56,807 nucleotides of DNA from Bacteroidota bacterium (GTDB lineage Bacteria > Bacteroidota > Bacteroidia > Bacteroidales > GCA-2748055): contig JAHEEC010000017.1 in NCBI GenBank assembly GCA_024640885.1, positions 1-56,807 on the forward strand, read 5' to 3'. The first letter of the stretch is position 1. Each line of letters begins with the position of its first letter. A program made the position numbers and the translations under genes. The notes under the pieces are model-generated. The model was not told where the DNA came from and ran no database searches. It worked only from the letters and a program-made list of their open reading frames with translations. Below are positions 16,238 to 25,546 of the stretch, in pieces.

Positions 16238-17626
16238 CTAAAACTCGGCACTCTTTGGGGTACGCGGAAAGGGAATCACATCCCTGATATTATTCATGCC
16301 TGTAATAAACATAATTAATCGCTCAAATCCCAATCCAAAACCACTATGTTCTACAGTCCCAAATTTACGGGTTTCCAGATACCACCACAATTCATCCTCC
16401 GGAATATTCATTTCCCTCATCCGGTGCTGCAGTTTCTCCAACTCCTCCTCCCGCTGGGAGCCTCCAATAATCTCACCGATGAGGGGAAACAGCACGTCCA
16501 TGGCCCTGACTGTTTTTCCATCCTCGTTCTGCTTCATATAAAATGCCTTGATTTCCCTGGGATAATCGGTCAGGATCACGGGCCTTTTAAAGTGTTTCTC
16601 CACAAGATACCGCTCATGTTCAGCCTGCAGGTCAAGTCCCCATTTCACAGGGAACTCGAACTTCTGCCCGGAGGCAGACAGGATCTCAACTGCTTCGGTG
16701 TAGCTCTTTCTTTCAAAGGGATTTTCCAGCACGAACCTGAGCCTCTCCAGCAAACCCTTGTCCACCATGTTATTCAGAAACTCAAGGTCCTCATTGCAGT
16801 GATCGAGGGTATACCGGATCAAATATTTCAGGAAATCCTCAGCCAGGTCCATGTTGTCACGAATATCGTAAAAGGCCATTTCCGGTTCGATCATCCAGAA
16901 CTCGGCCACATGCCTCGGGGTATTTGAATTTTCTGCACGGAAGGTGGGTCCGAAGGTATAGATGGAAGAGAGTGCCAGGGCTCCCAGTTCACCTTCCAGC
17001 TGACCCGATACGGTCAGGTTGGTGGGCCTTCCAAAAAAGTCCTGGGAATAATCAATGCCCCCCTCCTCGCCCACCGGTGCATTGTTCAGGTCAAGGGTTG
17101 TCACCTTGAACATGGCACCTGCCCCTTCCGCATCGGAGGCGGTGATGATGGGGGTATGAAGGTAGAAAAAGCCCCGGTCGTTAAAATATTTATGGATCCC
17201 GTAGGCCAGTGCATGCCTGATCCGGAAAACAGCCCCGAATGTGTTGGTCCGGAACCTCAGATGGGCGATCTCCCTCAGGAATTCAAAGGAGTGTCCCTTT
17301 TTCTGGAGGGGGTAAATTTCAGGATCTGCATCCCCCAGAATATTGATCTCCGAAGCCTGGATCTCCACCGACTGCCCTTTGCCCATGGATTCCACAAGTT
17401 TCCCGGTCACGCTGATGCTTGACCCTGTGGTCACCCTTTTCATCAATGCTTCCGGAAATATGGCCAGCTCGGCCACCACCTGTATACTGTGGATAATGGT
17501 CCCGTCATTCACTGCAATGAATGCAACCTGGTTATTTCCCCGCCTTGTCCTGACCCATCCTTTCAATAACACTTCAGTATTGATAATTCCCGAACCAAGC
17601 AGCTCTTTTACAGTTGATCTCTTCAT
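16238..17626 (-). CDS. asnS: Asparaginyl-tRNA synthetase
   Basis: Class II (IIb) synthetase of 462 residues that charges tRNA-Asn. It has an OB-fold anticodon-binding N-terminal domain ([24 protein letters not shown]), motif 2 in [22 protein letters not shown] and motif 3 in [13 protein letters not shown]. The Asn-type signature and absence of the AspRS insertion distinguish it from aspartyl enzymes. It is the first gene of the asnS-rpoN-PAP2 run and is divergent from the universal stress protein gene. Confidence 0.96.
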   Translation of the reverse strand: MKRSTVKELLGSGIINTEVLLKGWVRTRRGNNQVAFIAVNDGTIIHSIQVVAELAIFPEALMKRVTTGSSISVTGKLVESMGKGQSVEIQASEINILGDADPEIYPLQKKGHSFEFLREIAHLRFRTNTFGAVFRIRHALAYGIHKYFNDRGFFYLHTPIITASDAEGAGAMFKVTTLDLNNAPVGEEGGIDYSQDFFGRPTNLTVSGQLEGELGALALSSIYTFGPTFRAENSNTPRHVAEFWMIEPEMAFYDIRDNMDLAEDFLKYLIRYTLDHCNEDLEFLNNMVDKGLLERLRFVLENPFERKSYTEAVEILSASGQKFEFPVKWGLDLQAEHERYLVEKHFKRPVILTDYPREIKAFYMKQNEDGKTVRAMDVLFPLIGEIIGGSQREEELEKLQHRMREMNIPEDELWWYLETRKFGTVEHSGFGLGFERLIMFITGMNNIRDVIPFPRTPKSAEF

Positions 17627-17648
17627 GTCATTTTATTTAAACGATCTA

Positions 17649-17656
17649 CAAAAATA
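17649..17656 (-). promoter_or_regulatory. asnS-rpoN promoter, -7 element
   Basis: TATTTTTG on the minus strand, an exact TAnnTTTG, 23 bases upstream of the asnS start codon. No TTTG is present at the -33 position. Confidence 0.5.
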
Positions 17657-17683
17657 CAATTTTATCATTTTCCATTCGTTAAC

Positions 17684-17714
17684 TTTATTATCTAAAAAGA
17701 ATCAACTATTTTTA
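17684..17714 (+). promoter_or_regulatory. Promoter of the universal stress protein gene
   Basis: TTTA at 17684-17687, exactly 19 bases, then TATTTTTA at 17707-17714. Each box differs from the Bacteroidota consensus (TTTG / TAnnTTTG) only in its last base. The start codon is 23 bases downstream. Confidence 0.5.
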
Positions 17715-17736
17715 CTCGCAATCAAAACATTATACC

Positions 17737-18579
17737 ATGGAACAAGAGAAAAAATCCATCATGGTCACCTGGGATTTTTCTACTGTATCGTACAATGCAT
17801 TGAAACATGCCATTAAGATGGCACACATTATCAAATACCGGATCGTTTTGTTTCACATTGTGACGGAAGCAGCCGAAGAGCAGTCAGCCCGGAAGAAGAT
17901 GGAAGAGACAGTGGAGGGGATCCGGAAGGACCTGGGTGAAGAGGTGGATTTCACGGTGCGCCATGGAAACATCTTCAAAGAGATCTCGGATTTTGCATCC
18001 AAGGAGGAGAATAACATCAATTTTGTGGTCATGGGCACCCATGGCATGAAGGGGGGACAGAAGCTGTTCGGATCCTGGGCCCTGAGAGTGATCGCCGGAT
18101 CGTCGGTTCCGTTTATCGTGGTGCAGAATGAACCACCCCAGAAGGAGAGGTTTTCTGACATTGTTTTCCCCATAGATTTCAAATCCGAGAACAAGGAGAA
18201 GCTTCAGTGGGCCATTTTTCTGGGGAAATATCTGAATTCCAAGATACACCTCTACAAGGCCCCGGTGGTGGATAAAACCCTTCAGAAAAAGGTGAATATC
18301 AATCTTAATTTTGCAATTCGATTCCTGATCCAGAATAACATTGAGTACGAGATACACACCTCAACCAAATCAGGAAGTTTCCAGAAAGAGATCCTCACGT
18401 TCTCAAAGCGGATCAATGCCGATCTGATCCTCATCACCACCACCAAGCACCTGACCAAGTTTGATTATATTTTCGGTGCTAAAGAGCAGTACCTGCTCGC
18501 CAACAATGAAAAGATCCCGGTGATGTGTGTAAACCCGAAATCCAATTTTGCAAAGGTAGGCCAGTTCATGTACGGATAG
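17737..18579 (+). CDS. Tandem universal stress protein (UspA family)
   Basis: 280 residues, two Usp domains (about 1-140 and 145-280). The first carries an ATP-binding-type pattern, MGTHGMKGGQKLFGSWALRVIAGSSVPFIVV, with the spaced glycines and terminal GS. The second domain is degenerate: the LITTTKHLTKFDYIFGAKEQYLL stretch lacks the full glycine pattern, so probably only one domain binds nucleotide. Such tandem proteins are cytosolic and linked to stress or energy-limited growth. It is preceded by its own promoter and followed 40 bases later by gldA. Confidence 0.88.
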   Translation: MEQEKKSIMVTWDFSTVSYNALKHAIKMAHIIKYRIVLFHIVTEAAEEQSARKKMEETVEGIRKDLGEEVDFTVRHGNIFKEISDFASKEENNINFVVMGTHGMKGGQKLFGSWALRVIAGSSVPFIVVQNEPPQKERFSDIVFPIDFKSENKEKLQWAIFLGKYLNSKIHLYKAPVVDKTLQKKVNINLNFAIRFLIQNNIEYEIHTSTKSGSFQKEILTFSKRINADLILITTTKHLTKFDYIFGAKEQYLLANNEKIPVMCVNPKSNFAKVGQFMYG

Positions 18580-18619
18580 ATCTTCCTGGCCGTTAAATTC
18601 TTAATATTCTAAGCCTTCC

Positions 18620-19537
18620 ATGTCCATTGCAGTCAAGGAAATATCGAAGCATTACGGCCCTCAGATCGCAGTGGATAAAATCTCCTTTTCTGTGGAATCG
18701 GGGGAGATCGTGGGTTTCATCGGGCCCAATGGTGCCGGGAAATCCACCACCATGAAGATCATTACGGGAACCCTTCCCCCGGATCACGGGGAGGTGGTGA
18801 TCCGGGGAATGCCCGCCCTTGACCAACAGAAAGAGATCCGGAAGATCATCGGCTACCTGCCCGAGAACAATCCACTCTACCTGGATATGTACACCCGGGA
18901 ATACCTTAATTACGTGGCAGGCCTGTACCGCATTACCGGATCCGCGGCCAGGGAGCGGATTTCGGAGGTGGTACAGATGACCGGCCTCAACCCCGAATCG
19001 CACAAAAAGATCGGGAATCTCTCCAAGGGCTACCGCCAGCGGGTGGGACTGGCCCAGGCCCTGATCCATGACCCGGAGATCCTTATCCTGGATGAACCCA
19101 CCTCGGGACTGGACCCCAATCAGCTGGTGGAGATCCGGAACCTGATCTCCACCATCGGAAAGAGTAAGACTGTGCTTCTCTCCACCCACATACTCCAGGA
19201 GGTTGAAGCCATCTGTGACCGGGTGGTAATCATCGATAAAGGAAAGATCGTTGCCGATGAGCAGGCATCTTTGCTCAGGGAAAAAGGAGGGCGTCAAATC
19301 CAGACCATCCATATTGAATTCAATGCAACCACCGATCCGGCGGTATGGAAAAACCTTCCATTCATTGAAAATGTTAAAAGTCTCGGGGAGAACCAGTTTC
19401 TGCTGGAAACCCATGAATCCCGGGATGTGAGGGCCGATATTTTCAACTTTGCTGTAGATCAAGGCCTTACCATACTTTCCCTGTCACTGAAGGAAAAAAG
19501 CCTCGAAGAGGTATTCAGGGAAATTACCCAACACTAA
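18620..19537 (+). CDS. gldA: ABC transporter ATP-binding protein, GldA-like
   Basis: 305 residues with Walker A GPNGAGKST (about residues 36-44), Q-loop region IGYLPENNPLYLDMYTREYL, signature LSKGYRQRVGLAQ, Walker B LILDEPTSGLDP and switch His in STHILQEV. The motif NPLYLDMYxREYL and the C-terminal extension of about 80 residues are those of GldA, the ATPase that works with GldF and GldG in Bacteroidota. The permease genes are not adjacent. In gliding species GldAFG is required for movement in some strains; in non-gliders the role is undefined. Confidence 0.8.
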   Translation: MSIAVKEISKHYGPQIAVDKISFSVESGEIVGFIGPNGAGKSTTMKIITGTLPPDHGEVVIRGMPALDQQKEIRKIIGYLPENNPLYLDMYTREYLNYVAGLYRITGSAARERISEVVQMTGLNPESHKKIGNLSKGYRQRVGLAQALIHDPEILILDEPTSGLDPNQLVEIRNLISTIGKSKTVLLSTHILQEVEAICDRVVIIDKGKIVADEQASLLREKGGRQIQTIHIEFNATTDPAVWKNLPFIENVKSLGENQFLLETHESRDVRADIFNFAVDQGLTILSLSLKEKSLEEVFREITQH

Positions 19538-19577
19538 CCCACTGATTATTATCGTAATGTGGCATAAACAAAATGGC

Positions 19578-19608
19578 ATTGTATTTGTTTACATTATTTA
19601 TATATTTA
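19578..19608 (+). promoter_or_regulatory. Promoter of the TPR protein gene
   Basis: ATTG at 19578-19581, exactly 19 bases, then TATATTTA at 19601-19608, one mismatch in each box against TTTG / TAnnTTTG. The ATG is 33 bases beyond. Confidence 0.5.
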
Positions 19609-19640
19609 CCGATTCAATTTGTTAACCAAACGATTACCTT

Positions 19641-20621
19641 ATGAAATTTAAAGCATTACCAATTTTATGTGCGGTCCTGATTTCAGGGTCCTTGTCTGCC
19701 CAAACCCTGACGGACGTGATCAATGAATTCAACAGCGGTGTAGAGAAGCTCAATAACCAGGAGTATGAAGTATCTGTGGAACACTTTAACCAGGTGTTGG
19801 CCATGTCCCAGACGGTGGGTGATGAAGCACAGGATATGAAGACAAAGGCAGAAGAGCAGATTCCCCTGGCCTATTACAGGCAGGCCATTGTATTCATGAA
19901 AAGAAAACAATACGATAATGCAATCCCCTACTTTGAAAAAACCGTGGAGTATTCATCCCTGTACGCCAACAATGAAGATGCAAACTCCAAGTCTCTCAAG
20001 TACCTTCCGCAGCTTTACATGATGGAAGGAAACCGGGCCTGGAAAAACCAATCTATGGATGAGGCCAATGCCCTTTTCGATAAGGCGCTTGCCATGGATG
20101 ATACCCAGTATAAGGCCCACCAGGGAAAAGGTTATGTGGCCATGGATCAGAATGACACAGAAACCATGCTCAATGAATTCAACCTGGCCAAGCAGGGAGC
20201 GAAGGCTGCGAATGATGCGGAAACCGCCGACAAGATCAATGGGGATATTGATACCTATTACAACAAGTTCATCACCGATGAGATGGAGATGGTCGATCCC
20301 GAGGAAAATGACTACTCCTTTGTGATTGAAGCCTGTGAAAAGGCCCTGGGCGCTAATCCTGGGAACCCGAGGGCATTGTACCACCTTGCCCTGATCAAGA
20401 ACAAGATGGTCGAATACGATGCAGCCATCGAGTATGCCCTGAAGGCGCTCCAGTACGAATCAGAATCGGTATGGCAGTCAGCCATCAATTTTGAACTGGG
20501 TTCTGCATACCAGAATACAGTGGATTATGATAAGGCCTGTGAAGCCCTCCGCAAAGTGATGGAAGAGCCTTTCCTGACAAGTGCAGAAAAGAAGATGGGT
20601 TCCATACCGGGATGCAATTGA
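19641..20621 (+). CDS. Secreted tetratricopeptide-repeat protein
   Basis: 326 residues. The N-terminus is a signal peptide ending SGSLSAQ, so the protein is periplasmic or outer-membrane associated. The mature part is built of helical repeats of TPR type (for instance LAYYRQAIVFMKRKQYDNAIPYFEKTVEYS and NPRALYHLALIKNKMVEYDAAIEYALKAL), with a middle section rich in acidic residues. No enzymatic motif is visible; a protein-protein scaffold is likely. It has its own promoter and a strong terminator, so it is probably a single-gene unit. Confidence 0.8.
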   Translation: MKFKALPILCAVLISGSLSAQTLTDVINEFNSGVEKLNNQEYEVSVEHFNQVLAMSQTVGDEAQDMKTKAEEQIPLAYYRQAIVFMKRKQYDNAIPYFEKTVEYSSLYANNEDANSKSLKYLPQLYMMEGNRAWKNQSMDEANALFDKALAMDDTQYKAHQGKGYVAMDQNDTETMLNEFNLAKQGAKAANDAETADKINGDIDTYYNKFITDEMEMVDPEENDYSFVIEACEKALGANPGNPRALYHLALIKNKMVEYDAAIEYALKALQYESESVWQSAINFELGSAYQNTVDYDKACEALRKVMEEPFLTSAEKKMGSIPGCN

Positions 20622-20646
20622 TCCTCCCCTGAAATAAAAAAAAGAA

Positions 20647-20673
20647 GCAGCGTTTTTCACGCTGCTTTTTTTT
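20647..20673 (+). terminator. Rho-independent terminator after the TPR gene
   Basis: A 6-bp stem GCAGCG (20647-20652) / CGCTGC (20660-20665), loop TTTTTCA, followed by eight T; preceding A-run extends the stem. The last T residues overlap the -33 box of the metK promoter. Confidence 0.88.
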
Positions 20674-20701
20674 GTCACATGCGCGAATTTTACTTCCTTT
20701 G
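20671..20701 (+). promoter_or_regulatory. metK promoter
   Basis: TTTG at 20671-20674, exactly 19 bases, TTCCTTTG at 20694-20701: a perfect -33 box and one mismatch in TAnnTTTG. The expected start near 20707 places the first transcribed bases immediately before the riboswitch. Confidence 0.68.
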
Positions 20702-20710
20702 TGGGGTCCT

Positions 20711-20762
20711 ATGTGGAGGGATTTGACTGATTGCAACCACTAAAAAAAATGCTAAACCAGGA
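20711..20762 (+). promoter_or_regulatory. SAM-II riboswitch upstream of metK
   Basis: Matches the SAM-II (SAM_alpha, RF00521 from memory) H-type pseudoknot. P1 is GTGG 20713-20716 / CCAC 20737-20740. The loop holds GATTTG (20720-20725) and GATTGCAA. An A-rich linker (20742-20749) follows, then TGCTAAA (20750-20756). The pseudoknot is formed by CTG 20727-20729 with CAG 20758-20760 and GC 20733-20734 with GC 20751-20752. The regulated gene, SAM synthetase, is the expected target: SAM binding would lower metK expression. The start codon is 60 bases downstream and no terminator hairpin is visible, so translation control is more likely. Confidence 0.8.
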
Positions 20763-20821
20763 TTTTCCCGAAGATCAGTCATCCTCCCCAATGTATTAAC
20801 GTAATAAATAAATGCACTGCC

Positions 20822-22081
20822 ATGCCATATCTATTTACCTCCGAATCCGTATCTGAAGGCCACCCCGATAAAGTGGCCGACCAGATCTCAGATGCACTCC
20901 TTGATGAATTCCTGGCTTATGATCCTCAATCCAAGGTTGCCTGCGAAACCCTCGTGACCACCGGACAGGTGGTACTGGCCGGGGAGGTGCACACCACGAC
21001 CTACATTGATGTGCAGAAGGTGGCCAGGGAGGTGATCTGTAAAATCGGATATACTGAGAGTGCTTACCAGTTTGAATGCAATTCATGCGGGGTGATGACC
21101 CTGATCCATGAGCAATCGCCAGATATCAACCGGGGAGTGGTGCGACAGGATCCAATGGAACAGGGGGCCGGGGACCAGGGAATGATGTTCGGCTATGCCA
21201 CCAACGAAACGGATGAGTATATGCCTCTTCCCCTTGAACTCAGTCACCGCCTGCTCATCGAGCTGGCTGCGCTTCGAAGGGAAAAATCTCAGATGCCCTA
21301 CCTGCGGCCTGACTCAAAATCCCAGGTGACCATCCAGTACAGCGATGATCATAAGCCGCTCAGGGTCCATACCATTGTACTTTCCACCCAGCATGACGAG
21401 TTTGATTCGGATGACGAACGAATGCTGGAAAAGATCCGTAAGGATGTGAAAGAGATCCTGATCCCCAGGGTGGTGGAACAGCTTCCGGAGCGGTTGAAGG
21501 CACTCTTCGACGACCATTTCATTCTTCATGTAAATCCCACCGGGAAATTCGTGATCGGGGGGCCACACGGCGACACCGGGCTGACAGGGCGAAAGATCAT
21601 TGTGGACACTTACGGTGGCAAGGGGGCCCACGGAGGAGGTGCCTTTTCCGGAAAGGACCCTTCCAAGGTGGATCGTTCAGCCGCCTATGCAGCCAGGCAT
21701 ATCGCCAAGAATTTAGTGGCTGCGGGAGTTGCCGATGAAATCCTGGTTCAACTCTCCTATGCCATCGGGGTGGTAAAACCCATCGGGGTTTTTGTAAACA
21801 CCTATGGCACTTCCCATGTGAAGATCGGGGACGCGGTAATCGCAGGGAAAATCGAGGAGCTTTATGACCTGAGGCCTGCAGCCATCGAGAAAAGACTGAA
21901 ACTGAGAAATCCCATCTACAGGGAAACGGCCTCCTACGGGCACATGGGTCGCACGCCCCGTATGGTGACCAAAACCTTTACTTCCCAGTATTTCGAACAT
22001 GTAACCATGGAGGTTGAACTCTTTACGTGGGAAAAACTGGATTTTGTGGACAGCTTCAGGGCCGCTTTCGGTCTTGTATGA
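20822..22081 (+). CDS. metK: S-adenosylmethionine synthetase
   Basis: Makes SAM from methionine and ATP in the cytosol. The 419-residue protein has the ATP/methionine motifs [20 protein letters not shown] near the N-terminus, the [12 protein letters not shown] hexapeptide region, [21 protein letters not shown] and the phosphate-binding [19 protein letters not shown]. All are intact. The start [15 protein letters not shown] is the normal family start. It is preceded by its own promoter and a SAM-II riboswitch, giving product feedback. Confidence 0.97.
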   Translation: MPYLFTSESVSEGHPDKVADQISDALLDEFLAYDPQSKVACETLVTTGQVVLAGEVHTTTYIDVQKVAREVICKIGYTESAYQFECNSCGVMTLIHEQSPDINRGVVRQDPMEQGAGDQGMMFGYATNETDEYMPLPLELSHRLLIELAALRREKSQMPYLRPDSKSQVTIQYSDDHKPLRVHTIVLSTQHDEFDSDDERMLEKIRKDVKEILIPRVVEQLPERLKALFDDHFILHVNPTGKFVIGGPHGDTGLTGRKIIVDTYGGKGAHGGGAFSGKDPSKVDRSAAYAARHIAKNLVAAGVADEILVQLSYAIGVVKPIGVFVNTYGTSHVKIGDAVIAGKIEELYDLRPAAIEKRLKLRNPIYRETASYGHMGRTPRMVTKTFTSQYFEHVTMEVELFTWEKLDFVDSFRAAFGLV

Positions 22082-22113
22082 GAAGAACGATGGTCCCCAT
22101 ATAAACTATTCCC

Positions 22114-22713
22114 ATGTTTTCAGGAATCGTAGAAGAAGCAGGCACAGTGGTCCGCCTTGAAAAGGAGGACGGAAACCTTCATATCACCCTCCGGTGTTCA
22201 TTCACCGGTGAATTAAAGATCGATCAGAGCATCTCCCACAACGGGGTATGTCTCACTGTGGTCGGTATCCGGGAAGATACCTACAGGGTAACGGCAATCA
22301 GCGAGACCCTGTTGAAGTCCAACCTGGGCGGATTGCAGATCGGGGACAGGGTGAACCTGGAGCGGAGCACCCGCCTTGATGGAAGGCTGGACGGGCATAT
22401 GGTCCAGGGACATGTGGATCTCACCGCCACCTGCACAGAGGTAACCGAAGCCGGTGGCAGCTGGTACTTCACCTTTGAATATGAGCCCGCGGGAGAAGAG
22501 CACATCACCGTGGAGAAGGGGTCGGTCTCGGTCAACGGGGTAAGCCTGACCGTGGTAAATTCAAGGGAAAACTCATTCCAGGTGGCGATCATTCCATTCA
22601 CCTATGAGGTGACCAATTTTCACCAGATCAGGAGAGGATCGCTTGTGAATATTGAATTCGATATCATCGGGAAGTATATTGCACGCATCCTCAGGACCCA
22701 GCTGGGAAAATGA
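22114..22713 (+). CDS. ribE: Riboflavin synthase, alpha subunit
   Basis: Last step of riboflavin synthesis: two molecules of dimethylribityllumazine give riboflavin and a pyrimidinedione. The protein is 199 residues with two lumazine-binding domains in tandem. The start MFSGIVEEAG corresponds to the family start MFTGIVE, and each half carries the pattern HNGVCLTV or VNGVSLTV. The repeat of the SxNGVxLTV motif (about 45-53 and 142-150) confirms the duplicated fold. The gene follows metK after 32 bases and may share its transcript. Confidence 0.95.
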   Translation: MFSGIVEEAGTVVRLEKEDGNLHITLRCSFTGELKIDQSISHNGVCLTVVGIREDTYRVTAISETLLKSNLGGLQIGDRVNLERSTRLDGRLDGHMVQGHVDLTATCTEVTEAGGSWYFTFEYEPAGEEHITVEKGSVSVNGVSLTVVNSRENSFQVAIIPFTYEVTNFHQIRRGSLVNIEFDIIGKYIARILRTQLGK

Positions 22714-22738
22714 TTTCACAGATATGTTTTACATTACG

Positions 22739-22769
22739 CCCCCCTTCATTCATAAGGATGCGGGGGTTT
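22739..22769 (+). terminator. Weak hairpin after riboflavin synthase gene
   Basis: C-run 22739-22744 pairs with G-run 22762-22766, inner CAT/ATG pairs, then only three T residues. Possible weak terminator. Confidence 0.35.
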
Positions 22770-22796
22770 CGTATATTTAGCCCTCAATCCTGACAA

Positions 22797-24167
22797 ATGC
22801 AAACCATTCTAATCCTTGGGGCCGGGCTCTCCTCAACCTCGCTCATCAGCTATTTTCTTGAGCATTCAGAAAACCGGTGGAGGGTGCGTGTAGGTGACAT
22901 CAACCCTGCTAATGCCCAGGAAAGGGTGGGTCGGCATCCCAACGGGGAGGCATTTGCATTTGATGTCCACGATGCCGGTCAGCGGAAAGCAGAGATTGGG
23001 CGTGCACAGATAGTGATCAGCCTGTTGCCCACCAGGATGCACCACCTTGTGGCGGAGACCTGCGTGGAAGCGGGCCGGAACATGGTCACGGCATCCTACC
23101 TCTCACCGGCCATCAAAGCCATGGACGGTGCAGCCCGAAGCAAGGGAGTGATCCTGATGAATGAATGCGGTGTGGATCCGGGTATCGACCATATGTCGGC
23201 CATGAAGATGATCCATGGCATTGAATCTGAGGGGGGCGAGCTCCTGGCCTTTGAATCCAGCACGGGCGGACTGGTGGCCCCTGGATTCGAGAACAATCCC
23301 TGGCAATATAAATTTACCTGGAATCCGAGGAACGTGGTGCTGGCGGGCAACGAAGGTGCCAGGTTCCTGCACAATGGCAAATTCAAATATATCCCCTATC
23401 ATAAGGTGTTCAGCCGGATAGAGACCATCCAGGTCCCGGGTCTGGGGGCCTTTGAGGTTTATGGCAACAGGGATTCACTTACCTACCGCGAAACCTATGG
23501 CCTTCACAACCTCCGGACCATGTTCAGGGGAACCATTCGCCGGCCTGGATTCTGCGAGGCCTGGGATATCCTGGTGCAGCTGGGGGCAACCGATGACACC
23601 TACGTCATGGAAGAGACAGAACAGATGACCTACCGCGAGTTCATCAACAGCTTCATGGCCTATCAGACCGATATTCCAATCGAAACCAAGCTGGCAAGTT
23701 ACCTGGGCTTTGGCCAGGAATCCAGCATGATGGAACGGTTGACATGGCTGGGGATTTTTGAAAATAAAAAGATAGGGATCCCGGGCCTGACACCTGCAAA
23801 GATCCTCCAGAAGATCCTTGAAGAGAAGTGGAAGCTGGATCCGGGGGACAAGGATATGATCGTAATGCAACACCAGGTCGATTTTCTTCTGCAGGGGATC
23901 CATAAAAAAAGATATTCCACCATGGTATTTATAGGTCAGGACTCCAGGAATACGGCCATGTCCATGACCGTGGGACTCCCCCTGGCCATCACCGCAAGGA
24001 AGATCCTCGAAGGAGATTTCAGTGAACCCGGGGTACAGTTGCCGATCCATCCCGGCATCTACAATCCTGTGCTGGAAGAGCTGGAAGAATACCAGATCCG
24101 CTTCGTGGAGGAGGAGGTCAGAATTTCTCCAGTGACCCAAGGCCAAACAGGGCAAAATCATACCTGA
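22797..24167 (+). CDS. Saccharopine dehydrogenase-like oxidoreductase
   Basis: 456 residues. N-terminal NAD(P)-binding fold with ILGAGLSSTSLISYF, followed by the Sacchrp_dh_C-type catalytic domain with NECGVDPGIDHMSAMKMI, a signature of saccharopine reductase/dehydrogenase relatives. Family members act on lysine-derived amino acids such as saccharopine, or on carboxyspermidine-type substrates. The exact substrate cannot be settled here, because no lysine pathway gene is next to it. Its last 50 bases overlap the convergent TIGR02757 gene. Confidence 0.85.
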   Translation: MQTILILGAGLSSTSLISYFLEHSENRWRVRVGDINPANAQERVGRHPNGEAFAFDVHDAGQRKAEIGRAQIVISLLPTRMHHLVAETCVEAGRNMVTASYLSPAIKAMDGAARSKGVILMNECGVDPGIDHMSAMKMIHGIESEGGELLAFESSTGGLVAPGFENNPWQYKFTWNPRNVVLAGNEGARFLHNGKFKYIPYHKVFSRIETIQVPGLGAFEVYGNRDSLTYRETYGLHNLRTMFRGTIRRPGFCEAWDILVQLGATDDTYVMEETEQMTYREFINSFMAYQTDIPIETKLASYLGFGQESSMMERLTWLGIFENKKIGIPGLTPAKILQKILEEKWKLDPGDKDMIVMQHQVDFLLQGIHKKRYSTMVFIGQDSRNTAMSMTVGLPLAITARKILEGDFSEPGVQLPIHPGIYNPVLEELEEYQIRFVEEEVRISPVTQGQTGQNHT

Positions 24168-24894
24168 CCGGATCTTCCGGATCGAATTCCCTCAAACGTC
24201 CTGTAAGTTCCACCACTGCCTTCCAGTCATTCTGTTTCCTGTCAAGGAGTCCCAGCTTCCTTGCCACGTTTCCTGTATGGACATCCAGGGGTATATAGAG
24301 GGCATGCATGGGAATCCCTTTCCAGATCCCAAAATCAACTCCCCTGGTGTCAACCCTCACCATCCACCTCAGGAACATATGGATGCGCTTTCCGCTGGCC
24401 CCTTTACCCAGGTCCGCAATATGCTTTGCCGTGCGGCCCGGATCGGCATGCCGGAAAAACTTTTCCCTGAACGAAAGCACTGCCTGGAAAATATCCCCGT
24501 GCGCAGCGTATGCTTCCTGGAATAAGCCACCGAGCCCCCCGTGATTGTGATAAATGTTTCGAAGGGCTCCCAGAAAATAGATACAGTCAATTCCGTTAAA
24601 GGTGCGGTGCACAAAAGGAATAAATCTGTCGAGATCGTCGTCCCGGTGCTCCATCACAAACCGGTGGGGTCCACCTGGCATCATGGAGACCAGGTTCCTT
24701 GCATTTGAGATGATGGTGCTTTTCCTTCCCCATGAGAGGATGGCTGTGAGAAAAGCTGAAATTTCTATATCATATTGATCTTCAAACTGATGGGGGACCT
24801 GTATGGGATCGGTCCCAATGAATTCAGTCGAATTGTATACATCAGCCTTTTCGTCCAGGAACGATTTCAGGTCGGCGCGCTCTGCCTTACCCAT
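24118..24894 (-). CDS. TIGR02757 (DUF2400) family protein
   Basis: 258 residues from the ATG at 24894; a start four codons upstream is less likely. The sequences [44 protein letters not shown] and [20 protein letters not shown] match the TIGR02757 family of Bacteroidota, which belongs to the HhH-GPD/DNA glycosylase-like fold but has no demonstrated activity. The ATG overlaps the stop of the upstream ABC ATPase gene (TAA shared region), so it is likely co-translated with it. The 3' end overlaps the saccharopine dehydrogenase-like gene by 50 bases on the other strand. Confidence 0.8.
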   Translation of the reverse strand: MGKAERADLKSFLDEKADVYNSTEFIGTDPIQVPHQFEDQYDIEISAFLTAILSWGRKSTIISNARNLVSMMPGGPHRFVMEHRDDDLDRFIPFVHRTFNGIDCIYFLGALRNIYHNHGGLGGLFQEAYAAHGDIFQAVLSFREKFFRHADPGRTAKHIADLGKGASGKRIHMFLRWMVRVDTRGVDFGIWKGIPMHALYIPLDVHTGNVARKLGLLDRKQNDWKAVVELTGRLREFDPEDPVRYDFALFGLGSLEKF

Positions 24895-25540
24895 CCACCT
24901 TCCCATCCTTCATGGTGATTGTCCGGTCGGCCATGCCAGCCAGTTCGCGATCGTGGGTGACGATCACCAGGGTCTTCTGGAACTGGTCCCTGAGGGTGAT
25001 AAATAACTTGTGAAGTTCCTGTTTGTTCTCGGTGTCCAGGTTCCCTGAGGGTTCATCTGCAAGGATCACTTTCGGGTCATTGATCAGTGAACGGGCCACC
25101 GCCACCCGCTGTTGTTCTCCCCCGGATAACTCGGCAGGTTTATGATCCAGCCGTCCGGCCAGTCCCAGGAATTCGAGCAGCTCCTTTGCCCTTTTCTCCG
25201 TCTCGTGCCTGGGCCTGTTGGCAATAAAACCGGGTATGCATACATTCTCAAGTGCATTGAATTCAGGAAGAAGCTGATGGAACTGGAATACAAAGCCGAT
25301 GTGCCTGTTCCGGAAACGGGCCAGCTGGTTCTTTACCAGCATCTCTGTTTGAATCCCGTTGATGGTCACACTCCCCTGGTCCTGCCTGCTAAGGGTCCCC
25401 AGGATCTGGAGCAGTGTGGTCTTTCCCGCTCCGGAGGCCCCCACGATGGAGACCACTTCTCCTTCGGCGACATCAATGGAGATCCCCTTCAACACCTGGA
25501 GATTGCCATAGGCCTTTCGGATCTGTTCTGCTTTTATCAT
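24887..25540 (-). CDS. ABC transporter ATP-binding protein, LolD type
   Basis: 217 residues. Walker A GASGAGKT (about 35-42), signature [15 protein letters not shown], Walker [13 protein letters not shown] and switch VTHDREL are intact. The short, single-domain form and the E-PSGNLD sequence match the LolD/MacB-type ATPases that power lipoprotein release. It may pair with the LolC/E-type permease at 5565-6815, about 18 kb away, since no permease is adjacent. It is translated with TIGR02757 downstream and starts 6 bases after the exchanger gene stop. Confidence 0.88.
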   Translation of the reverse strand: MIKAEQIRKAYGNLQVLKGISIDVAEGEVVSIVGASGAGKTTLLQILGTLSRQDQGSVTINGIQTEMLVKNQLARFRNRHIGFVFQFHQLLPEFNALENVCIPGFIANRPRHETEKRAKELLEFLGLAGRLDHKPAELSGGEQQRVAVARSLINDPKVILADEPSGNLDTENKQELHKLFITLRDQFQKTLVIVTHDRELAGMADRTITMKDGKVDG

Positions 25541-25546
25541 GGGCCT

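Noticed and set aside
20822..20850. Shine-Dalgarno sequestering output of the SAM-II riboswitch
   Set aside because: No purine-rich ribosome-binding site is visible before metK, as usual in Bacteroidota, so I do not claim this mechanism.
22772..22779. TATATTTA as a promoter of the saccharopine dehydrogenase-like gene
   Set aside because: Only the -7 element is partly matched and no -33 box lies at the right spacing; too weak to report as a feature.
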